In this document: positions 44,181 through 51,714 of the stretch, piece by piece | Position numbering within the stretch: the first letter of the stretch is position 1 | How the letters are laid out: each line of letters opens with the position of its first letter | Origin: Shinella sp. | Lineage (GTDB): Bacteria > Pseudomonadota > Alphaproteobacteria > Rhizobiales > Rhizobiaceae | NCBI GenBank assembly: GCA_003248775.1 | Contig: QFQX01000009.1 | Location: 68,087 to 132,086, forward strand | Direction: 5' to 3' | DNA: 64,000 nucleotides | Made by a program: the position numbers and the translations under genes | The notes under the pieces: model-generated | What the model was told of the DNA's origin: nothing | The model's input: only the letters and a program-made list of their open reading frames with translations | Database searches by the model: none

Positions 44181-44852
44181 ATGACCAACTGCAACCAAGG
44201 CCCCCGCAATGTCATTTTCAACGGCAATTGCATCGATGTGATGCGATCGTTTGTCCGGGCATCGGTGGATTTCATCCTGACCGACCCTCCCTATGTGACC
44301 AACTTCCGAGACCGACAGGGCCGCACTGTTGCCAATGACGATAACGGCCGCTGGCTTCGCCCCGCGTTCAACCAGATGCATCGTGTTTTGAAGGGCGGCG
44401 GCTTTTGCGTCAGCTTCTATGGATGGAACAAGGTTGATCTATTCATGGACGCATGGAAAGCGGCAGGCTTCCGCGTTGTCGGGCATCTTGTTTTCCGCAA
44501 GCGTTATGCGTCATCAACGCGCTTCCTTCGCTATCAGCACGAACAGGCTTATTTGCTGGCAAAAGGCAATCCGAACTTGCCCGCGCAGCCGATCCCTGAC
44601 GTGCTGGACTTTCCTTATACCGGCAACCGGCTGCATCCGACGCAGAAACCCGTCGAAGCCCTGATGCCGCTTATCGAGGCGTTCACGAAGCCCGGCGATT
44701 TGGTGCTGGACCCGTTCAGCGGCAGCGGTTCGACCCTGGCGGCCGCGCAGCAGACTGGGCGTAACTGGACCGGCATCGAATTGGACAACGCCCACTATCA
44801 CACCGCCAGAAAGCGCCTTGCGGAGCTGCAACACCACCGGGTGGCCGCATAG
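44181..44852 (+). CDS. Site-specific DNA methyltransferase (amino-type, beta class)
   Basis: 223 residues. Catalytic motif IV is TDPPY (about 34-38) and comes before the SAM-binding motif I (LDPFSGSGST near 172-181), the order of beta-class N6-adenine/N4-cytosine enzymes. LHPTQKPVEALMPLI before motif I is the usual motif X region. No partner endonuclease is nearby, so it is an orphan enzyme, useful for protecting the ICE in a new host or for regulation. Target sequence cannot be told. Confidence 0.9.
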   Translation: MTNCNQGPRNVIFNGNCIDVMRSFVRASVDFILTDPPYVTNFRDRQGRTVANDDNGRWLRPAFNQMHRVLKGGGFCVSFYGWNKVDLFMDAWKAAGFRVVGHLVFRKRYASSTRFLRYQHEQAYLLAKGNPNLPAQPIPDVLDFPYTGNRLHPTQKPVEALMPLIEAFTKPGDLVLDPFSGSGSTLAAAQQTGRNWTGIELDNAHYHTARKRLAELQHHRVAA

Positions 44853-44922
44853 CCCCTTTGCACCGGCGCTCGTCGATGGGGCGGGCGCCATCATGCCTCC
44901 ATTTTACGAAAAGGACCTCACA

Positions 44923-45213
44923 ATGCGCTGGATTGTTACGGTTGACCACCATGGCGGCTGCATGGGCCTAGGCGAGGATGCGAACGGCGTTCCGGCACGG
45001 GGAAACCCGGAGCAGGCCGCAGCCTTGCCGACGGATTTCAGGCTTCACCTCGCAAGCGGAGAAGTGCTGTTCGAGGGCCGTTGCGGTGACATTGATGCCG
45101 ATTGGTGGCACGGTTTCGAGCCGCTGAATTACCTATGGCATCCGTTCCGTTGCCGCCGCCTGTCATACCGCCGTGCAGGAACTCAAGACGCCTGGCGCTC
45201 GCTTCGCCCATAA
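44923..45213 (+). CDS. Small ICE-encoded hypothetical protein
   Basis: 96 residues from ATG 44923, preceded by AAAGGA. Contains VDHHGGCMGLG at the start and an acidic, Trp-containing middle (DIDADWWHGFEPLNYLWHP). No domain is recognised. It follows the methyltransferase by 70 bases in the same direction. The family is unknown to me; the ribosome site and non-random composition support it as a gene. Confidence 0.55.
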   Translation: MRWIVTVDHHGGCMGLGEDANGVPARGNPEQAAALPTDFRLHLASGEVLFEGRCGDIDADWWHGFEPLNYLWHPFRCRRLSYRRAGTQDAWRSLRP

Positions 45214-45477
45214 ACCAATTGCATGGCCGCAAGTCGCCACCGCCGTCCCCGCCGGGACGGCGGCTTTCGCGCGTCCATTCGGCATCGCGTTGGAAAAACA
45301 CGCTCGCCGGGCGGCGCCCGGCTCGCAGGTCAATGCAGGCATTGTCGGAAACCATTGCGGCACTGATCGGGTTACGCGGACCAGTTATCTCACAACGAGG
45401 GCTACCCCTGTGGGCGAACGTTCCGAATGATCTTTATGCGGGCAGCGCTTGCGCGCCCGACATAGGGAGGAAACGCC
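45214..45477. other. Spacer with no supported gene
   Basis: About 265 bases. Several open frames cross it in both directions, but none has a good start site or familiar protein, and GC3 patterns do not favour one. It should contain the promoter of the frameshift-fused activator downstream. Confidence 0.35.
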
Positions 45478-46261
45478 GTGCTCAGCATCGATTGGCGTAC
45501 TCCGGCGGCTTACAGGCACACCAGGAATTTGCCCGCCGCCGGTTTCGCCTGGGAATACCTTCGCCGCAACAACGAATACCGCCAGGAATACAGGGCGCTG
45601 GCGGCAAGGAAGCAGCCGGCTTCCGGACATCTGGAGGCGTTCGTTGAGCGTTGGGGTGTGCGATTTCCCCAGCAATCCCGACGAGCCGCCTGAACAGCAG
45701 ACCATCATATGGTCGCCAAAACTCCAGCCACAAGCAGTAAGGTTATCAGAGGTCGAGGCCGGGGGAGCTCACGGCAGCCCTTTGTTCACGCTGGCACATC
45801 TTGATGGTCTGGAGCTTCGCCGAGCGACAGATGGTTGGCATGGCATATGGCGTTTAGACGGTATAACGCACCAATTCTGGTTGCCGGATGCCACACCGGA
45901 CACAGCAGCGAGCTACGCGGTGACTTTGCCGCTGGACAGCTTTCTGGAATTGCGTGTTCACGCGGCAAGAAGACTGTGGCGCTCCCTGACACGACGCCCG
46001 CCAGGGCCGGCCATAGGCACGCTTCCAGATCAATTGCGCGAATGGCACATCCTGTCCTTGCGCGCGCTCGACGCGAAACTGCGCGGTGAGAGCTATCGCG
46101 CCATTGCCGAAGTCCTGCTCAGCTTTCGCGGGACGAAAGAAGATTTTGAGAACGACCCGCGCAAGAACAAGGCGCGCCGGCTGGTCAAGCATGGCGTCAG
46201 GATGATGCGGGGCGGCTATCGTCTGCTGCTTCACTACCCGGTCAAGCCGGGCAAGTCCTGA
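45478..46261 (+). CDS. fseA: FseA-like ICE excision activator, split by a +1 ribosomal frameshift
   Basis: Zero frame: 45478-45693 encodes 71 residues, a DUF6499-type (transcriptional-regulator-like) domain, DWRTPAAYRHTRNLPAAGFAWEYLRR and EFVERWGVRFP-like end. The +1 frame from 45671 to 46261 encodes a DUF2285 domain (QLREWHILSLRALDAKLRGE, YRAIAEVLLSF, KNKARRLVKHGVRMM). Skipping one C after TTT CCC joins them smoothly (RFP then SNPDEPPE). In ICEMlSymR7A, Msi172 and Msi171 are joined in just this way to make FseA, the activator of excision. The fused product would have about 260 residues. Without the shift only the 71-residue part is made. Confidence 0.78.
45664..45673 (+). other. Probable +1 programmed frameshift site
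   Basis: TTT CCC C AGC, with TTT at 45664-45666 and CCC at 45667-45669 in the zero frame. The proline codon followed by C is a plausible +1 slip. The zero-frame stop is at 45691-45693, so the shift falls about 20 bases before it. Confidence 0.7.
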
Positions 46262-46277
46262 CACTGGGATCCCAGCA

Positions 46278-46565
46278 TCACGCCTTGTTTGCAGCGGCCT
46301 GCTCCAGAATCCGTTTATAGCCTTCACGCGAAAGCCATTGCGCGCGTTCCAGGTGTCTTTGCCAGCAGCGGTAGGTTCGAAGCTCCTCGGCAGCAGGATC
46401 GCGGTGCAGAACGATCTGCGCCACTTCCTTCCAATCGGCATCTTCGGCCTTGGCATCGAGCAGCCGAAGGTAGGTCACAAAATGCTGCTCGTCATAGGAC
46501 GTGATCTGATCGCCGGTCGGCGCGACGTCATCGACATCGGGATCGAGTTCAGTGGGTGTATTCAT
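46278..46565 (-). CDS. QseM-like antiactivator (DUF2285 domain)
   Basis: 95 residues from ATG 46565, convergent with the activator gene. The core DUF2285 pattern is plain: QHFVTYLRLLDAKAEDADWKEVAQIVLHRD, then ERAQWLSREGYKRILEQAA. In ICEMlSymR7A, QseM is a short DUF2285 protein that binds and inhibits FseA and TraR. Stand-alone DUF2285 next to a DUF2285-containing activator suggests the same pairing. No qseC-like HTH gene lies next to it, and no traR/traI is in the window. Confidence 0.7.
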   Translation of the reverse strand: MNTPTELDPDVDDVAPTGDQITSYDEQHFVTYLRLLDAKAEDADWKEVAQIVLHRDPAAEELRTYRCWQRHLERAQWLSREGYKRILEQAAANKA

Positions 46566-47034
46566 TTCACTCCCCATCCGAAGAAGAGCCTTGCTTGCGG
46601 TGCGCCCCCGCAACTGGCCCCTTTGACCTGGTGATCGGGAAGTTCGAAACCGTGACTAGACGGCCCCATGGCCTTTAGGCGGGTAGCCCTGGACATACGC
46701 CATGGGCTCCCCGACCATAGGGTCAAGGAGTTTGGTGTCGTCACGGCCGACACCAACCGCTAGTCAGGGGTTTCGACGCCCCCGGAGCAGTGCGTCTGCT
46801 CCATCTGCATTCATAGCTGAACCGCGCAGGATTGTCTTCGGCAATTCGACGGGGCGGCCATCTCGTCTTTGAAATCTCACGTCTTTTCCTTGACGGCTTC
46901 GCCTCCCAGGGGGTGCCGCCAGCGCATGGTCGCAAATGCGGCACGCTACACGCCGCCGGTGCCTCGCCATGGTTCGCCACAGTCCGCCGTCCCCCCGTGA
47001 CGGCCTGTCTGTCTGACTAATCGGAGGCGATCCC
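46566..47034. promoter_or_regulatory. Structured control region upstream of the QseM-like gene
   Basis: About 470 bases with no gene and several inverted repeats. CGAAACC(1-2 nt)TGACTAG occurs at 46645-46659 and inverted at 46760-46775. Between them CCCATGGC (46665-46672) pairs with GCCATGGG (46699-46706), and TTGGTGTCG/CGACACCAA (46732-46740/46748-46756) is a perfect 9-base dyad with a 7-base spacer. This is the position where QseC-type operators act in ICEMlSymR7A. Confidence 0.6.
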
Positions 47035-47307
47035 ATGACCCACGGCCGCAAAGCCGACCTGCCACCGCGCCTGCTTCGGACCCAGGAAGCGGCACGTTTC
47101 CTCGGCATTTCGCTGCGCACCCTCGAAAAACACCGGACCTATGGAACTGGCCCCACCTATAGGAAGATCGGTGGCCGCGTCCTTTACACCCTGCACGATC
47201 TGGAGGCCTGGAGCGCAGTCGGCTCGCGTAAATCCACGCGCGACGAAAATGCCGGCACGGTCTTTCCCGCGCGTCCGCTCACCCCTGCCGAGAGGGGTGA
47301 ACTCTGA
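47035..47307 (+). CDS. Small MerR/AlpA-type HTH protein (HTH_17)
   Basis: 90 residues. LLRTQEAARFLGISLRTLEKHRTYGTGPTYRKIGGRVLYTLHDLEAW is a complete HTH_17 domain as found in AlpA-like regulators and excisionase-like proteins. It lies directly before repA (the stop abuts the repA ATG). In rhizobial ICEs related proteins act as recombination directionality factors or regulators; which of these roles it has is unknown. The tail is short and disordered. Confidence 0.8.
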   Translation: MTHGRKADLPPRLLRTQEAARFLGISLRTLEKHRTYGTGPTYRKIGGRVLYTLHDLEAWSAVGSRKSTRDENAGTVFPARPLTPAERGEL

Positions 47308-48336
47308 ATGCTGCGCACCAACGATCATGAACCGTCGAGGCGCGATGCTGTCAGCGAGCGCAGCCACCTCGATCCATTCGTCGTAGCCACCGGAGACGCC
47401 GCGCCGCGCGATCAGCGCGACCTGATGGAACGACCATTCTTCTCACTGGCCAAATCCCCGCGCACCAGGCCCATTCTCTACAAGGCCGCCGATGTGGAGG
47501 TGCAGGTGCTCGCGATGCCCGAGCACGGCATGGCGACCATCTGGGATGCCGACGTGCTGATATGGGCGGCGTCCCAGATAGTGGCAGCTGAGAACGCCGG
47601 CTTTTCCACGTCGCGCTTCTTTCGCTTCATGCCCTATCAGCTCCTGCGTGCGGTCGGCCGGTCCACCGGCAACCGCGACTATCTTCTGCTGAAGGCCGCA
47701 CTTGCGCGGCTGCAATCGACGGTCATCGCCACGAGCATCCGCAACGGCGCGCATTGGCGGCGCCGCCAATTCTCATGGATCAACGAATGGGAAGAGATGA
47801 CGACGCGCACGGGCCGCGTCGAGGGCATGGAGTTCGTCCTGCCCGAATGGTTCTATCAAAGTGTCATCGATCGCTCGCTGGTTCTGGCCATCGACCCGGC
47901 ATATTTCCGGCTGAAAGGCGGCATCGAACGCTGGCTCTATCGCGTCGCCCGCAAGCATGCCGGTTATCAGCCCGAGGGCTGGGTATTCGAGTTTTCTCAC
48001 CTGCACCATAAATCTGGCAGCCTCGCACGGCCGTCTGACTTCGCGCTCGATCTGCGCCGGATTGCAGCCCGCCAATCTCTGCCCGGTTATCGTCTCCAGA
48101 TCGAGTGGCAGGACGGGCGAGAACTGCTGCGCTTTCTCCCTGAAAATCTATCCACAGGCACTGTGGATAACCATGTGGATACAATCGGGACATCAGGCGC
48201 ACGCAGTATCGGGACATCAGGCGCAAATCGCCGCCGACACTCTATAGAAGACTCTAACAATAAAACTAACTCTTCTTCTTTGACGCGCGCGCATCCGAGC
48301 CATGGTGCCGGTGCCACCCGCCGAGCTGCGCCATGA
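47308..48336 (+). CDS. repA: RepA-type replication initiator (RPA family)
   Basis: 342 residues of the plasmid/ICE RepA-like family (FFSLAKSPRTRPILYKAADVEV, GMATIWDADVLIWAASQIV, INEWEEMT, FELPEWF-type segment). The ORF starts immediately at the end of the HTH gene. The last ~70 codons are low in structure and overlap an origin-like DNA array (48149-48225). The stop overlaps the next methyltransferase ATG (ATGA). Such genes let ICEs replicate after excision. Confidence 0.85.
   Translation: MLRTNDHEPSRRDAVSERSHLDPFVVATGDAAPRDQRDLMERPFFSLAKSPRTRPILYKAADVEVQVLAMPEHGMATIWDADVLIWAASQIVAAENAGFSTSRFFRFMPYQLLRAVGRSTGNRDYLLLKAALARLQSTVIATSIRNGAHWRRRQFSWINEWEEMTTRTGRVEGMEFVLPEWFYQSVIDRSLVLAIDPAYFRLKGGIERWLYRVARKHAGYQPEGWVFEFSHLHHKSGSLARPSDFALDLRRIAARQSLPGYRLQIEWQDGRELLRFLPENLSTGTVDNHVDTIGTSGARSIGTSGANRRRHSIEDSNNKTNSSSLTRAHPSHGAGATRRAAP
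48149..48285. other. Origin-like array in the 3' end of repA
   Basis: TATCCACAG and CTGTGGATA (48149-48157, 48161-48169) are inverted around GCA; TGTGGATAA at 48162-48170 is an exact DnaA box and a third near-match begins at 48174. Two identical 18-bp direct repeats, 48184-48201 and 48208-48225 with a 24-bp period, follow, then an AT-rich stretch at about 48241-48283. This order is that of an iteron origin. Confidence 0.6.
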
Positions 48337-49550
48337 TGCGCGCGCTCGATCTGTTCAGCGCAGCGGCCGGCGGCTGGTCGCTTGGCCTCCATCGCGCCGG
48401 CTTCGTCACCATTGCTGCCTGCGAGATCGTCAAATGGCGGCGCATCCTTTACGCAGAGAACAATCCTCATGTCCGCCTCTACGACGACATCCGAGACCTC
48501 ACGGCAGCTCGCCTTGTTTCCGACCTTGGAGGCCTCCCCGACATCATCGTCGGCAGCCCGCCATGCCAGGACATCTCCAGCGCCAACACCAAAGGCAAAG
48601 GCGTCGAAGGCGAACGGTCGGGCCTCTACCTCGAAGCCGTCCGCCTGGTCGGAGATTGCCGTCCTCGCTGGTTCGCTTTTGAGAACAGCGCTAATCTCAG
48701 AACTCGCGGCGCTGACCGGGTGCTCGGCGAGCTGGAAGCGCTTGGCTACGCCACAGAACCGTGCGTGGTGGGTGCTTCGGATGTCGGCGCCAACCATATC
48801 CGCAAGCGGTCATGGCTCATCGGCTATGATCCTGAGCAGCTTGCCAACACCCATGGCCTCGGATGGAATGAAAGACGCCGCTGGCGGCGGAGCCGGATCA
48901 ACATATCCGCTGCGGGCAATCCTGGCGACGCCGAGGAAATCGGATGCGGATCGAGGTGGCAGGGGCGACGTTCTCAGCCAGTTGCAGGGCCATGCCAGCC
49001 GCCATACGGGCATGCTGCCGACGCCGGTGAAGCCGAATGGTGGGCGCAGGTTGAGCGCGCAGGAGATCGAGACGGGCAAGCGGGCGAACGGGGCAAAGGC
49101 GCAGATCGACACGCCGAACCTCTTGCGCCACGCGGCGGAAATCCTGCCGACACCCACGAAACGCGACAGCCGCATGGACGGCTGGAGTCCAGCCTACGAT
49201 CGGCGCAAGTCGCCGACGATGGACGCGGTGATGGACGGCGCGATGACCAATCGCGCGCCGGACAAATGGGCGGGAGCGCGGGCGCTGGCGGCGATGCTGC
49301 GCAGCCATGGGCTAACTGGAACGGCGGTCTTGCCCATCACCTACGGCTGGATGATGGGCTTTCCGCCTGGGTGGCTGACACGCGCATTGCGCTCGGCAGC
49401 CGCAAAGGGACTGCTGCTGCCAGCCTGATCGTCGAAGCGTTCGGCGACGCTGTTCTTCCGCAAATCCCAGAAGCCATCGGGCGCGCCATCCTGCGCACCG
49501 AAGCCGCCCTCGACGCGGTGCTAGCCCGCACATCCGGAGAAGAACAATGA
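48333..49550 (+). CDS. C5-cytosine DNA methyltransferase of the ICE
   Basis: 405 residues. Motif I FSAAAGGWSLGLHRAG, motif IV GSPPCQDIS with the nucleophilic Cys, motif VI ENSANLRTRG, motif VIII RKRSWLIGY, and motif X GDAVLPQIPEAIGRAIL near the end are visible. About residues 170-340 look poorly structured, and there the +1 frame looks more coding-like (next entry). It is orphan: no endonuclease follows. It probably protects the element from host restriction. Its stop overlaps the next gene as ATGA. Confidence 0.8.
   Translation: MMRALDLFSAAAGGWSLGLHRAGFVTIAACEIVKWRRILYAENNPHVRLYDDIRDLTAARLVSDLGGLPDIIVGSPPCQDISSANTKGKGVEGERSGLYLEAVRLVGDCRPRWFAFENSANLRTRGADRVLGELEALGYATEPCVVGASDVGANHIRKRSWLIGYDPEQLANTHGLGWNERRRWRRSRINISAAGNPGDAEEIGCGSRWQGRRSQPVAGPCQPPYGHAADAGEAEWWAQVERAGDRDGQAGERGKGADRHAEPLAPRGGNPADTHETRQPHGRLESSLRSAQVADDGRGDGRRDDQSRAGQMGGSAGAGGDAAQPWANWNGGLAHHLRLDDGLSAWVADTRIALGSRKGTAAASLIVEAFGDAVLPQIPEAIGRAILRTEAALDAVLARTSGEEQ
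48382..49428 (+). CDS. Overlapping +1 frame with LPTP-repeat character inside the methyltransferase gene
   Basis: 348 codons open in the +1 frame within the methyltransferase gene. From about 48900 to 49350, third codon positions are very GC-rich in this frame and poor in the methyltransferase frame. The translation has repeated LPTP motifs (SSLPTPMASDG, MLPTPVKPNGG, EILPTPTKRD) and a C-terminal MMGFPPGWL, as in LPTP-repeat phage/ICE proteins I have seen annotated as methyltransferase-like. Its N-terminal part is compositionally odd. It may be an overprinted second protein or the relic of a frameshift. Confidence 0.45.
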   Translation: MASIAPASSPLLPARSSNGGASFTQRTILMSASTTTSETSRQLALFPTLEASPTSSSAARHARTSPAPTPKAKASKANGRASTSKPSAWSEIAVLAGSLLRTALISELAALTGCSASWKRLATPQNRAWWVLRMSAPTISASGHGSSAMILSSLPTPMASDGMKDAAGGGAGSTYPLRAILATPRKSDADRGGRGDVLSQLQGHASRHTGMLPTPVKPNGGRRLSAQEIETGKRANGAKAQIDTPNLLRHAAEILPTPTKRDSRMDGWSPAYDRRKSPTMDAVMDGAMTNRAPDKWAGARALAAMLRSHGLTGTAVLPITYGWMMGFPPGWLTRALRSAAAKGLLLPA

Positions 49551-50062
49551 CCCGACGCACCTTTCCCGGCGCGCGCGGACGCGGTCTCGCGGATGCACCA
49601 CCCTTCACCACGCTGGTCGAACTGACGTTCCAGCGAAAGAAGATCGAGCACTGGATACGCTTCGGCCGCAAGAGCTATGAACAGATCATCGACCGCCGCC
49701 GCAGCGTCGTCGGGTTCGCACCAGGCAGCGTCTTCGCCTTCGTCCGATGGGCGAACGGCGACCACGGCACGGTTGTTTCCCGCATCGACATAGTGCGGGC
49801 AATCGGGCGCGGGGAGCCGTTCCAGACATTGCCCTTCGTCCGCCCCGGCGGCGAAATCCTGTTGCGCCTCGATAGCTGGCCCAAGGTGCAGCGCGCGCTT
49901 GCCGCCATCGACGCCGTGGAATCGCGCGGCCTCGACCCGGCCGACGCCGCGCCGGAGCACTGGCGGCACGTCCACAACCGTTTGACCGCTAATCTGGAGC
50001 CGCACGCCTACACGCCCGAGCGACATGCCGCGTGGCTTCACCGCCGAAGGATCGAGCCATGA
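49547..50062 (+). CDS. DUF2840 family protein of the conjugation locus
   Basis: 171 residues recognised as DUF2840 (IEHWIRFGRKSYEQIIDRRRSVVGFAPGSVF, then FALVRWANGDHGT-like, DSWPKVQRALAAIDAVE). It sits between the methyltransferase and traF, overlapping both, and is found next to relaxase and TraF in many alphaproteobacterial ICEs and plasmids. Function unknown, probably needed for transfer. Confidence 0.8.
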   Translation: MTRRTFPGARGRGLADAPPFTTLVELTFQRKKIEHWIRFGRKSYEQIIDRRRSVVGFAPGSVFAFVRWANGDHGTVVSRIDIVRAIGRGEPFQTLPFVRPGGEILLRLDSWPKVQRALAAIDAVESRGLDPADAAPEHWRHVHNRLTANLEPHAYTPERHAAWLHRRRIEP

Positions 50063-50604
50063 TGCACCGCCGCTATCTCACGGTGACGGTGCTCGCCGCC
50101 ATCGGCATCGCCGCCGCCAGCGCCGTCGATTGGCCCGTGAAACTCATCTGGAACGCGACGGCCAGCGCGCCCATCGGCTTCTACATCGTCGAGCCGGCCG
50201 AGCGGATCGACGTGCCCGAGCTGGTCGCTGTCATGCCGCCCGAACCGCTCGCCGCCTTCATGGCCGAGCGCGGCTTTATCGCGCGCGGCGTCCCGCTGTT
50301 GAAGCGCGTCGTCGGCCTGCCGGGACAGCGGGTTTGCCGCTTGCGATCCACGATCACGGTTGACGGGATCGAGATGGGCGACGCGCTGGAGCGTGACAGC
50401 CTCGGCCGCGTTCTGCCCGTCTGGCAGGGCTGCCGCGTCATCGGCGACGGCCAGCTTTTCCTCATGAATTGGGACGTCCGCGACAGCCTCGACGGCCGCT
50501 ACTTCGGACCCATCCCCGCAGCTTCCGTCATCGGCCGAGCGGTCCCGCTCTGGACAGATGAGGAAGGCGTCGGCCGCTACGAATGGCACGCGCCGACGCA
50601 CTGA
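50059..50604 (+). CDS. traF: Conjugal transfer peptidase TraF (S26 family)
   Basis: 181 residues from ATG 50059 (overlapping the DUF2840 stop). One N-terminal membrane helix, then the active Ser in SAPIGFY and the general-base Lys in LLKRVVGLPG, the S26 signal-peptidase pair. TraF matures and cyclises TrbC pilin in RP4. Here trbC is present further downstream, consistent with that role. Confidence 0.9.
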   Translation: MMHRRYLTVTVLAAIGIAAASAVDWPVKLIWNATASAPIGFYIVEPAERIDVPELVAVMPPEPLAAFMAERGFIARGVPLLKRVVGLPGQRVCRLRSTITVDGIEMGDALERDSLGRVLPVWQGCRVIGDGQLFLMNWDVRDSLDGRYFGPIPAASVIGRAVPLWTDEEGVGRYEWHAPTH

Positions 50605-50626
50605 AATCCACAGGGAGGAGATTTCC

Positions 50627-51397
50627 ATGGCATATATCGGCCAGTTAATCCGCAGCGGCGATAGACGCGCGGCACCAGCGCATTACGCCGTCCTGATACT
50701 GGCTGGCGTGCTTTCCATCTGCGCCGGCTCGGGCGTCGCGGTCGCGCAATCCACGCCCGTCGAGCGCCCGGCTGCCGCCCATCCCTATGCAGCCCATATC
50801 GCCGAGGCGTCGCAGCGGTTCGGCATCCCCGAACACTGGATTCGCGCCGTGCTGCGCGCAGAGAGCGCGGGCGATGTGCGCGCGGTCTCAACGGCCGGCG
50901 CGATGGGATTGATGCAGGTCATGCCCGCGACATGGGCCGAACTACGTGGCCGCTACGGTCTCGGCAGCGATCCCTACGACATGCGCGACAACATCCTCGC
51001 AGGCACCGCCTATCTGCGCGAGATGTTCGACCGCTACGGCAATGTCGCGGCGATGCTGGCGGCCTACAATGCCGGTCCCGGCCGCTATGACGAATATCTT
51101 GCGACCGGCCGCATCCTGCCGGCCGAAACGCGGGCCTATGTCGCCGCGCTCACGCCGATCCTCGGCGGCGCGGCTGCAACCGAACTGCCGTCATCGGCAC
51201 CGCCACCGCCGCCTGATTGGCGCGAGGCACCGCTGTTCGTCATGCGTCCGGGCGACACGCGGGCCGTCGCCGCGCCGCCGTCCGACGCACAATCCGGCGA
51301 CGGCCGCGCGACCGTTCCGGCGCGCGATCCCGTCGATGCGGTGTCACAGGGCGAGAGCATTTTCGTCGCCGACGCGAGCGGTTCGGGAACGCCATGA
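50627..51397 (+). CDS. Periplasmic lytic transglycosylase of the transfer system
   Basis: 256 residues from ATG 50627, preceded by a strong AGGGAGGAG site. Signal-like hydrophobic segment (about residues 19-37), then an SLT domain: catalytic Glu in RAVLRAESAGDVRAVSTAGAMGLMQVMPATW and NAGPGRYDEYLATGRILP at the end. It opens the murein for the Trb channel. Proline- and serine-rich C-terminal tail. Its stop overlaps the start of the next ORF as ATGA. Confidence 0.9.
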   Translation: MAYIGQLIRSGDRRAAPAHYAVLILAGVLSICAGSGVAVAQSTPVERPAAAHPYAAHIAEASQRFGIPEHWIRAVLRAESAGDVRAVSTAGAMGLMQVMPATWAELRGRYGLGSDPYDMRDNILAGTAYLREMFDRYGNVAAMLAAYNAGPGRYDEYLATGRILPAETRAYVAALTPILGGAAATELPSSAPPPPPDWREAPLFVMRPGDTRAVAAPPSDAQSGDGRATVPARDPVDAVSQGESIFVADASGSGTP

Positions 51398-51714
51398 GGG
51401 CGGCGTTCCCGCGCTGGGCGGCGCTGGTTTCGGCATCCGGTCGGGCCGGTTTTTGCCCGGCTGGATTCCCGGCAGGAGGGGCAGAAAAGGCAGAAAGGGC
51501 GGAGGGCAAGATTAAAGAAGACGGCACCATGTCGGGCCGCTTCTGGAAATTATTGTTGTCTGCACACTGGTTAGGTGCCCGGTTTCGGCACCATGGTTTT
51601 GAGGGGGCGCGTGCCGCGATTTCGCGCAAAGCCTTGGCTTTGCAGGGTTTCGAGCGGCACCATAGGCGCATACCGGCCTGTTTCCGGCATTTTCGGCCGG
51701 GGCGGCTTCCATGA
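51394..51714 (+). CDS. Small ORF between the transglycosylase and RlxS (uncertain)
   Basis: 106 codons from ATG 51394, overlapping the transglycosylase stop. The translation is Arg/Ala-rich and lacks any familiar segment, and the sequence under it is full of inverted repeats, as expected of an oriT. It overlaps the rlxS ATG as ATGA, which favours translation into rlxS. It may be a real coupled leader or only an open frame across the origin. Confidence 0.35.
   Translation: MRAAFPRWAALVSASGRAGFCPAGFPAGGAEKAERAEGKIKEDGTMSGRFWKLLLSAHWLGARFRHHGFEGARAAISRKALALQGFERHHRRIPACFRHFRPGRLP
51540..51710. other. Candidate origin of transfer (oriT) upstream of rlxS
   Basis: Inverted repeats GGTGCC-cggtttc-GGCACC (51574-51592) and GCAAAGCC-tt-GGCTTTGC (51626-51643) lie within 140 bases of the relaxase start. 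In rhizobial ICEs the oriT maps beside rlxS. The nick site itself is not recognisable by eye. Confidence 0.5.

Noticed and set aside
45173..45430. Plus-strand frame of 85 codons between the small ICE gene and the activator
   Set aside because: No ribosome site, no familiar segment, and it overlaps other open frames equally well.
49547..50604. Possible gene fusion of DUF2840 with traF
   Set aside because: They are in different frames and overlap only by ATGA; each has its own start and family pattern.
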